NCBI GenBank assembly: GCA_905215105.1
Contig: CAJMOI010000047.1
Span: 1-12,841, forward strand
Direction: 5' to 3'
DNA length: 12,841 nt
Origin: an uncultured bacterium
GTDB lineage: Bacteria; Bacillota; Clostridia; Oscillospirales; Acutalibacteraceae
Shown: piece after piece, positions 6,940 through 12,841 of the stretch
Position numbering within the stretch: position 1 is the first letter of the stretch
Layout: each line of letters opens with the position of its first letter
Notes under the pieces: model-generated
What the model saw: the letters and a program-made list of their open reading frames with translations, nothing else
What the model was told of the DNA's origin: nothing
Database searches by the model: none
Made by a program: the position numbers and the translations under genes

Positions 6940-7821
6940 ATGATTCAAAAGAAATCATTCGGCGCCTATACGGCGAAAGTCATTATCTGGCTGGTTGTCA
7001 TTCTGATGACCCTGAGCTGCCTGCTTCCTCTGATCAATATGATCGCCATTTCCCTGAGTGGAAGCGATGCAGTGGCCTCCAATCAGGTGGGACTTCTGCC
7101 GGTTGACTTTACCCTGACAACCTACAGCAAGCTGCTCAACGATGGACAGTTCTGGGCTTCTTTCTGGATTTCCGTCCAGAGAGTGGTGCTGGGAACTCTG
7201 ATCAATATGTTCTTTGTCATCACCATGGCCTATCCTCTGTCCAAAAGTAAGCTCCGTTTCCCTGCAAGAGAGATCTACATTAAGTTTGTCATTTTCGCCA
7301 TGCTGTTCTCCGGCGGCATTATCCCCCTGTACATGGTGGTCAGCGGCCTGAAACTGACTGATACCATCTGGGCGCTGGTGCTTCCCGGTGCAGTTCCGGT
7401 GTTCAATGTCATCCTGATGATTAACTTCTTCAAGAGTGTTCCCGGATCTCTGGACGAAGCCGCCCGTATTGACGGCGCTTCCCCGCTGACTATTCTGGTG
7501 AAAATCTATCTGCCGGTTTCCCTGCCTGCACTGGCAACAGTAGCACTGTTCTCTATCGTGGGACACTGGAACGATTACTTCTCCGGACTGCTCTATATGA
7601 ACAAGGCTTCTCTGTATCCTCTGCAGACCTACATTCAGCAGCTGACGGTTGATATTACACAGGTCACCGACGCGGAACAGCTCAAGCAGCTTTCCCAGAT
7701 GAGCAACCGGGCCTTCAATGCCACCAAAATTGTGGTGTCCACGATCCCGCTGCTCGTGATCTACCCCTTCCTGCAAAAATACTTTGTGTCCGGTATTGTG
7801 ATCGGCGCAGTGAAAGAATAA
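6940..7821 (+). CDS. ABC sugar permease, YtcP/UgpE-like family
   Basis: This 293-residue protein is the second channel subunit. Family segments include FSGGIIPLYMVV, LPGAVPVFNVILMINFF, HWNDYFSGLLYM and LYPLQTYIQQL near the middle and C-terminal half. The EAA loop starts at residue 173 (EAARIDGASPL, later LPVSLP). I chose the ATG at 6940, giving MIQKKSFGAY. A GTG at 6931 in the same frame is possible but lies only about three bases after the AAAGGAAG ribosome site, whereas the ATG is about eleven bases away; neither spacing is ideal. The gene is followed after 27 bases by the alpha-galactosidase, which ties import to intracellular breakdown. Confidence 0.93.
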   Translation: MIQKKSFGAYTAKVIIWLVVILMTLSCLLPLINMIAISLSGSDAVASNQVGLLPVDFTLTTYSKLLNDGQFWASFWISVQRVVLGTLINMFFVITMAYPLSKSKLRFPAREIYIKFVIFAMLFSGGIIPLYMVVSGLKLTDTIWALVLPGAVPVFNVILMINFFKSVPGSLDEAARIDGASPLTILVKIYLPVSLPALATVALFSIVGHWNDYFSGLLYMNKASLYPLQTYIQQLTVDITQVTDAEQLKQLSQMSNRAFNATKIVVSTIPLLVIYPFLQKYFVSGIVIGAVKE

Positions 7822-7848
7822 TTTTGCATTGTACAGGAGGAGAAACCT

Positions 7849-10041
7849 ATGGCAATTATCGTAAAAGACAATCTGTTCACCCTTCAAACCCGAAACAGCA
7901 CCTATCAGATGAAGGTGGACTGCCATGGCGTTCTTCTTCACACCTATTACGGCAAGCAAATTGACCCCGAGGATCTGGAAGAGCTGGTATTCAAAGCGGA
8001 TACCGGCTTTTCCGGAAATCCTCCGGAGGCCATGGGCGACCGTACCTATTCGCTGGATCTTCTGCCGCAGGAGCTTCCTTCCAGCGGCGTAGGCGATTTC
8101 CGAAATGATATGCTTCGGATGACCTTCGCCGACGGAAGCACTGCGGCTGATTTCCGGTTCCAGGGCTGGGAAATTATCCCCCATGCCCTTCCGGTTCCGG
8201 GAATGCCCGCTCTGTATGATACAGAGGAGGAATCCGCCGAAACGCTGGTGCTCACCATGAAGGAAAAGGCATCCGACGTGGTGGTGCACCTGTATTATGG
8301 TGTGTTTGAAGAAGCAAACGTCATTACCCGCGCCATGCGGGTGGAAAATGCCGGAAACACGCCGGTCATTCTGGAAAAAGCCCTTTCCTGTTCGCTGGAT
8401 TATCTTTTTGGCGAGTATGAAATGATTCATTTTGCAGGCCGCCATGCCATGGAGCGGAATTTCTGCCGTGTTCCCGTGGGTTATGCCTGCACCTCTATCG
8501 GCAGCGTTCGGGGTACCTCCAGCCATCATCATAACCCCGGTGTCATTCTCTGCCGGCCCGAAACCACGGAAACCTTTGGCGACTGCTATGGTTTCTGCCT
8601 GGTATACAGCGGCAATTTCCTGTTTGCCGCTCAGAAAGACCAGAAAAACCAGACCCGCGTGCAGATGGGTGTTCATCCCGATTGGTTCCGGTTCACACTG
8701 GAGCAGGGTGAAGCCTTTGATACGCCCCAGGTGATTCTCAGCTATTCGGAGAACGGCCTGACCCAGCTTTCCCAGCAGTATCACCATATCCTGCGGGAGC
8801 ATATGTGCCGCGGCAAATACAAGCACGCGCCCCGTCCCGTGCTCATCAATAACTGGGAAGCCACCTATTTTGACTTCAACCGGGACAAGATTCTCAACAT
8901 CGCCCGGCAGGCGTCTCAGCTGGGCATTGAAATGCTGGTGCTGGATGACGGATGGTTCGGCAAGCGGGACGACGACAACAGCGGCCTTGGCGACTGGTTT
9001 GTCAACGAGAAAAAAATGGGTGGAACCCTGAAACAGCTGGGAAACGACCTTCACAATATGGGAATGAAATTCGGCCTGTGGTTTGAGCCGGAGATGATCT
9101 CCGAGGACAGCGACCTGTATCGCGCTCATCCTGATTGGGCTCTTCAGATTCCGGGACGGGAACCCACTCGCAGCCGGAACCAGCTGGTGCTGGATATGTC
9201 CCGAAAAGAGATTCGGGACTATCTGCTGGAGCGCATGACCGAGATTCTGGGGAACGCGCCCATCGACTATGTCAAGTGGGATATGAACCGGAGCATCAGC
9301 GACGTGTACAGCCACACTCTTTCGCCCATGGGCCGCAGCGGGGAAATTTTCCACCGCTATGTGCTGGGCGTTTATGACCTGATGGAGCGGCTTTTGCAGC
9401 GCTTCCCCGATCTGCTGTTGGAAGGATGCAGCGGCGGCGGCGGACGTTTTGATGCCGGTATGCTCTACTATTCTCCCCAGATCTGGTGCAGCGACAACAC
9501 CGACGCCATCAACCGCCTGCGGATTCAGTACGGCACATCCTTCTTCTATCCCATCAGCGCGGTGGGCGCCCATGTTTCGGCAGTGCCCAATCATCAGACC
9601 GGCCGGGAGACTTCCTTCAAAACCCGCGGCAATGTGGCTCTTTCCGGCAGCTTTGGCTATGAGCTGGACCTGAACAAGGTTTCCAACGAGGAAAAAGAGA
9701 TGGTGAAAACCCAAATTGCCGATTTCAAGCATTATTACGATTTGACCCACGAGGGCGAATATTACCGTCTCACCGGCCTGCATGACCGGGACTTCATGGC
9801 TTGGGGCTTTGTGGCACAGGACAGAAGCCGCGCCATGGTGACCATGGTGAAGACCGACAGCGAGGGCAACCCGATTCCGGTGAATCTGCCGGTGAAGGGC
9901 CTTGCAGACGACCGGAAGTACCGCTGCTCTTATAACGGCAAAGTACACACCGGCCGTGTATGGAACCAGTGCGGTCTGACCCTCTCTGCAATTCCTCAAG
10001 AATATGACAGTCTGGTCGTCGAGTGGACGGCGGAGGACTGA
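7849..10041 (+). CDS. Alpha-galactosidase, GH36, cytosolic
   Basis: This 730-residue retaining enzyme removes terminal alpha-galactose from raffinose, stachyose or melibiose. It has no signal peptide, so it acts on imported sugar. The layout is an N-terminal beta domain (to about 330), a catalytic barrel (about 330-640) and a C-terminal beta domain. Conserved points are NWEATYFDFN (W336), LDDGWFG (D366, D367), YVKWDMNR with nucleophile D478, EGCSGGGGRFD (525-535) and WCSDNTDA with acid/base D549. The spacing and numbering match well-studied GH36 enzymes of about 730 residues. The enzyme is complete and ends after the C-terminal domain. In Ruminococcus gnavus AgaSK a related GH36 domain is fused to a sucrose kinase; here the kinase is the next gene, 27 bases downstream, with its own ribosome site. 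Confidence 0.97.
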   Translation: MAIIVKDNLFTLQTRNSTYQMKVDCHGVLLHTYYGKQIDPEDLEELVFKADTGFSGNPPEAMGDRTYSLDLLPQELPSSGVGDFRNDMLRMTFADGSTAADFRFQGWEIIPHALPVPGMPALYDTEEESAETLVLTMKEKASDVVVHLYYGVFEEANVITRAMRVENAGNTPVILEKALSCSLDYLFGEYEMIHFAGRHAMERNFCRVPVGYACTSIGSVRGTSSHHHNPGVILCRPETTETFGDCYGFCLVYSGNFLFAAQKDQKNQTRVQMGVHPDWFRFTLEQGEAFDTPQVILSYSENGLTQLSQQYHHILREHMCRGKYKHAPRPVLINNWEATYFDFNRDKILNIARQASQLGIEMLVLDDGWFGKRDDDNSGLGDWFVNEKKMGGTLKQLGNDLHNMGMKFGLWFEPEMISEDSDLYRAHPDWALQIPGREPTRSRNQLVLDMSRKEIRDYLLERMTEILGNAPIDYVKWDMNRSISDVYSHTLSPMGRSGEIFHRYVLGVYDLMERLLQRFPDLLLEGCSGGGGRFDAGMLYYSPQIWCSDNTDAINRLRIQYGTSFFYPISAVGAHVSAVPNHQTGRETSFKTRGNVALSGSFGYELDLNKVSNEEKEMVKTQIADFKHYYDLTHEGEYYRLTGLHDRDFMAWGFVAQDRSRAMVTMVKTDSEGNPIPVNLPVKGLADDRKYRCSYNGKVHTGRVWNQCGLTLSAIPQEYDSLVVEWTAED

Positions 10042-10068
10042 TAGAAAAAAGACAGGAGGCGTTCGCGT

Positions 10069-11013
10069 ATGCAACCTTTGTTTGAAGCAATCGAATCATG
10101 GGTTCCGCCTGAAATTGCCGACCTCACCGCCATTCCCCACGGCGATATGCCGGGCGACCGGGTAAGCATTCATCCCGAGCAGGTGAAAAAAGCAGGGGTT
10201 CTGTTTCCCGTTTTGGTAAAAGAACTTCGGAAAGTGATGTCCGCAAGCCCGAAGCACCGGGCAGTCGTCGCCATCTGCGGCGGCTCCGGTTCCGGTAAAT
10301 CCGGTATGGCTTCCCTGATGGCTCACTATCTGCGGCAGGCAGGAGTGGGGACCTATGTGCTTTCCGGGGACAACTATCCCCGGCGGATTCCGGCGGAGAA
10401 TGATGCGGAGCGGTTTCGGGTGTTTCGGTGCGGCGGCATACGCGGACTGCTGACCTCCGGTTTGTATTCCGATTCCGTGCAGCAGGCGCTGACTTCCCTC
10501 CAGGAGCAGGAGCGGGACTCTGATCCCGCTCTGTGCGAGGAGTACCCCTGGCTGGAAACCTACCAAAAAGCCGGGCGCAGTGCGCTGGCCGGATATCTGG
10601 GAACCAATCAGGAACAGGATTTCGACGAGCTGACGGGGATTGTCTCCCAGTTCAAAAATGGTGCGGAATCCATCTGGCTCAAGCGCATGGGGCGCACCGA
10701 GCTGGCCCTGTGGTATGAACAGGTGGATTTTTCCCAGACGGATGTGCTTATTATTGAGTGGACCCACGCCAACAGCGACGGCTATCAGGGCGCGGATATT
10801 CCCATTTTGATGAACAGCACGCCTCAGGAAACGCTGGAATACCGCCGCAGCCGGAACCGGGACGGCGGCACAGACAGCCCTTTTGTCACCATGGTGCTGG
10901 AGATTGAACAGCGATTGCTGGACAGCCAGGCTCACAAGGCCAAAATCATCCTCTCCAAAAAAGGGGAGCTCCTCACCTATGAACAGTATCGCCAGCTGAT
11001 GGCACAGCCGTAA
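10069..11013 (+). CDS. P-loop kinase, probable sucrose kinase related to the kinase half of AgaSK
   Basis: This 314-residue cytosolic protein has a Walker A motif GGSGSGKS at 71-78, then LSGDNYPRRIP (D101, N102, Y103), a position where related small-molecule kinases bind substrate. VLIIEWTHANSDGY (226-239) looks like the Walker B strand, and EYRRSRNRDGGTDSPF (257-272) like an arginine-rich lid. Automated annotation would probably call it a uridine or adenylylsulfate kinase. Its place between a GH36 enzyme and a sucrose-phosphate-type phosphorylase, and the known fusion in R. gnavus AgaSK, argue for ATP-dependent phosphorylation of sucrose. About 65 residues precede the nucleotide-binding strand; I do not recognise that part. 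AGGAGG lies nine bases before the ATG. The kinase fold is certain; the substrate is inference. Confidence 0.8.
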   Translation: MQPLFEAIESWVPPEIADLTAIPHGDMPGDRVSIHPEQVKKAGVLFPVLVKELRKVMSASPKHRAVVAICGGSGSGKSGMASLMAHYLRQAGVGTYVLSGDNYPRRIPAENDAERFRVFRCGGIRGLLTSGLYSDSVQQALTSLQEQERDSDPALCEEYPWLETYQKAGRSALAGYLGTNQEQDFDELTGIVSQFKNGAESIWLKRMGRTELALWYEQVDFSQTDVLIIEWTHANSDGYQGADIPILMNSTPQETLEYRRSRNRDGGTDSPFVTMVLEIEQRLLDSQAHKAKIILSKKGELLTYEQYRQLMAQP

Positions 11014-11024
11014 AGGAGGACCTT

Positions 11025-12692
11025 ATGGAAAGAAAAAACGCACAGGCAGCGCCTATGCTCAATGCCTATCCCGACAGCGTGGGTTCCCGTCTGGGGGACA
11101 TGGTGCGCTTTTTGCAGAAGCCGGAGCTTCGGGGCGTGTTCCAGTCCTTCTATGTCCTTCCCAGCCTGTTCAATACCGATCTGGACAGAGGGTTTTCCGT
11201 TGTAGATTACTCTTTAAGTGATGAATATGCCAGCCGTGAGGATTTGAAACAGCTGGAAGAATTGGGCATTGACCTGAAGCTGGACTTTATTTTGAATCAT
11301 GCCTCTGTGCTCAGTCCACAGTTTCAGGACATCCTGAAAAACGGGGACGAGTCGCCCTATCGGGACTTTTTCATCGACTGGAATACCTTTTGGGCCGGCC
11401 GGGGAGAGATGACGGAGGAAGGCTATATCCAGCCCAATCCGGAACTGATTCAGAATACGTTTTTCCGCAAGCCGGGCCTGCCCATTCTCATGGTGCGGTT
11501 TCCCGACGGACGGGATGTGCCCTATTGGAACACCTTCTATCAGGATGTCCAGTATCAGCGGCCTACCGTCCAGCAGCTGATGAAAATTGCCGGGATTCAG
11601 TATGGAACTGCCAAACGGCTCCATGAATCCCTGTGCGAAATGCTGGAAGAGGGGAAAAAGCCTTCTGAAATGGACTTTGGTTCTCTGGAATTCTGCCGGG
11701 AACCGGTGGTACAGTGGCTGGAAAATCACCGCGAATATCTGGGCCAGATGGATTTGAATATCAAGTCCACTAAGGTCTGGGAGTTTTACAACGACACCCT
11801 GTCCACTCTGGCGGAATACGGTGCCAGAATTGTCCGGCTGGATGCCTTTGCATACGCACCCAAGGAGCCGGGAGAGAAAAACTTTCTCAACGAACCGGGT
11901 ACCTGGGATTTGCTGGAGCGGATTCGCTGTCTGGCGGAGCCAAAAGGGTTACAACTGCTGCCGGAGATTCACGCGGCCTACGGGGAAAAGATCTATGAAA
12001 AGGTGGCCGAAAAGGGCTACATGACTTATGACTTTTTCCTGCCCGGACTGATTATAGACGCCTTTGAGGAACAGGACGGACAATATCTGCGCCGTTGGGC
12101 ACAGGAGCTGATGGAGAAAATAATCCGCACAGTCAATATGCTGGGCTGTCATGACGGCATTCCTCTGCTGGATCTGAAGGGACTTATCAGCGATGAACAG
12201 ATTCAGCGGCTGATCGATACCGTGGTGAGCCGCGGCGGTTATGTGAAGAATCTCCACGGCCAGAAAAATATGTATTATCAGGTAAACGCAACCTATTACA
12301 GCGCGCTGGGTGAGGATGACCGGAAAATGCTGCTGGCAAGAGCCATTCAGCTGTTTATGCCCGGAAAGCCTCAGGTGTGGTATCTGGATCTGTTTGCCGG
12401 GAAGAACGACTATGAAGCGGTTCGCCGCGCCGGTCCCGGCGGTCACAAGGAGATCAACCGGAGCAATCTGGCGCTGGAACAGGCGGAAGAAAGCCTGAAC
12501 CGGGAAGTCGTTCGCAAACAGCTGGAGCTGCTGCGGTTCCGCAGTAATTACCCGGCTTTCGGTTTTGATTCCCAGCTGGAGGTAGGCGGTACCGGCCCGA
12601 TTCTGACATTGGAATGGCGCAATGGTGATTGCCGTGCTAAGCTAACGGCGGATTTACAGAACTACACCTATCAGATTGATACCCAGTCCTGA
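11025..12692 (+). CDS. GH13_18 phosphorylase, probable sucrose 6F-phosphate phosphorylase
   Basis: This 555-residue cytosolic enzyme should split sucrose 6F-phosphate with phosphate into glucose 1-phosphate and fructose 6-phosphate. Catalytic residues align with sucrose phosphorylases: nucleophile D273 (IVRLDAFAY), acid/base E314 (LLPEIHAAY) and stabiliser D377 (GCHDGIPLLD). Other GH13_18 landmarks are RGFSVVDY, QVNATYYSALG and LFAGKNDYEAV. Two segments differ from plain sucrose phosphorylases and favour the phosphate-specific type: RGGYVKNLHG (403-412) and GGHKEINR (472-479), both rich in basic residues. About 65 extra residues lie between WNTF (168-171) and MDLN (242-245), so it is longer than the usual 480-505. 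Its ribosome site AAGGAGGA overlaps the kinase stop codon, suggesting coupled translation. Plain sucrose phosphorylase remains possible. Confidence 0.85.
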   Translation: MERKNAQAAPMLNAYPDSVGSRLGDMVRFLQKPELRGVFQSFYVLPSLFNTDLDRGFSVVDYSLSDEYASREDLKQLEELGIDLKLDFILNHASVLSPQFQDILKNGDESPYRDFFIDWNTFWAGRGEMTEEGYIQPNPELIQNTFFRKPGLPILMVRFPDGRDVPYWNTFYQDVQYQRPTVQQLMKIAGIQYGTAKRLHESLCEMLEEGKKPSEMDFGSLEFCREPVVQWLENHREYLGQMDLNIKSTKVWEFYNDTLSTLAEYGARIVRLDAFAYAPKEPGEKNFLNEPGTWDLLERIRCLAEPKGLQLLPEIHAAYGEKIYEKVAEKGYMTYDFFLPGLIIDAFEEQDGQYLRRWAQELMEKIIRTVNMLGCHDGIPLLDLKGLISDEQIQRLIDTVVSRGGYVKNLHGQKNMYYQVNATYYSALGEDDRKMLLARAIQLFMPGKPQVWYLDLFAGKNDYEAVRRAGPGGHKEINRSNLALEQAEESLNREVVRKQLELLRFRSNYPAFGFDSQLEVGGTGPILTLEWRNGDCRAKLTADLQNYTYQIDTQS

Positions 12693-12699
12693 TTTCAAA

Positions 12700-12760
12700 A
12701 AGTACAAGTGCCTGGAAACAGGCGTTTCCATATCCTTCTTTTCATCGATTCCTTCTCAAA
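12700..12760 (+). repeat. Hairpin-bearing dispersed repeat, copy 2
   Basis: This copy of the 413-476 element starts eight bases after the phosphorylase stop codon. It shares AAGTACAAGTGCCTG and CCTTCTCAAA ends with copy 1 and is three bases shorter. AAGTGCCTG / CAGGCGTTT closes on a GAAA tetraloop, which makes an RNA hairpin stable. The T-rich stretch after it is interrupted, so it could be a weak terminator or a 3'-end stabiliser for the sugar operon; no better terminator is visible before the window ends. Confidence 0.7.
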
Positions 12761-12779
12761 ACGTACCCCCTCCTGCGAT

Positions 12780-12796
12780 TTTTTCACTTCCGAAGC
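12780..12796 (+). repeat. Short motif shared with 352-368
   Basis: TTTTTCACTTCCGAAGC matches the left-end motif at 15 of 17 positions and lies 19 bases after repeat copy 2. The remaining bases to 12841 show no gene or recognisable signal. Confidence 0.45.
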
Positions 12797-12841
12797 ATGG
12801 GACCTTTCCGTGCGGTTTGTGTGCAGAAGGTTGTGGAAAGA

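Noticed and set aside
5885..6958. A 357-codon open frame on the minus strand
   Set aside because: It is antisense to the first permease, which has clear LplB-family motifs throughout; its composition is that of a shadow frame.
6955..10074. A 1039-codon open frame on the minus strand
   Set aside because: It is antisense to the second permease and the alpha-galactosidase, whose motifs are unambiguous. Its peptide is rich in H, Q and G with no recognisable domain, as expected from the codon bias of the real genes.
1..12841. Insertion sequences, integrase, tRNA, rRNA or CRISPR
   Set aside because: No transposase or integrase motif, no cloverleaf-like sequence and no regularly spaced short repeats were seen on reading the window.

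Overview
The window looks like a gut Firmicute, probably an Oscillospiraceae member of the Faecalibacterium/Subdoligranulum kind. This rests on moderate GC, strong AGGAGG ribosome sites, a YesM/YesN two-component pair beside LplA/LplB/YtcP-type ABC genes, and close family resemblance of the sugar enzymes to gut Clostridia. The genus is a guess; the phylum is fairly safe.

Layout. (1) Bases 1-162 are the 3' end of a plus-strand gene, probably an FGGY-family sugar kinase. (2) Bases 163-615 are non-coding and hold one copy of a hairpin-bearing repeat (413-476) and two strong intrinsic terminators (473-514 and 531-583). (3) Bases 616-3823, minus strand, encode a sensor histidine kinase and an AraC-type response regulator in one operon. 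(4) Bases 3824-4138 are a divergent control region with a minus-strand promoter, several dyads and a pair of direct repeats 20 bp apart. (5) Bases 4139-12692, plus strand, encode a sugar-binding lipoprotein, two ABC permeases, a GH36 alpha-galactosidase, a P-loop kinase and a GH13_18 phosphorylase. (6) Bases 12693-12841 hold a second copy of the hairpin repeat, in the same orientation as the first.

How it works together (inference from families). The histidine kinase senses an extracellular sugar and the regulator activates the plus-strand operon. The lipoprotein and permeases import raffinose-family oligosaccharides intact, powered by an ATPase encoded elsewhere. The signal-less alpha-galactosidase removes galactose in the cytosol to give sucrose. 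The P-loop kinase, a free-standing relative of the kinase half of Ruminococcus gnavus AgaSK, would make sucrose phosphate. The GH13_18 enzyme, which resembles sucrose 6F-phosphate phosphorylases, would split that to glucose 1-phosphate and fructose 6-phosphate. The most notable points are this split-AgaSK pathway, an insertion of about 65 residues in the phosphorylase, a 14-bp element shared by the two internal control regions, and the repeat that brackets the locus.
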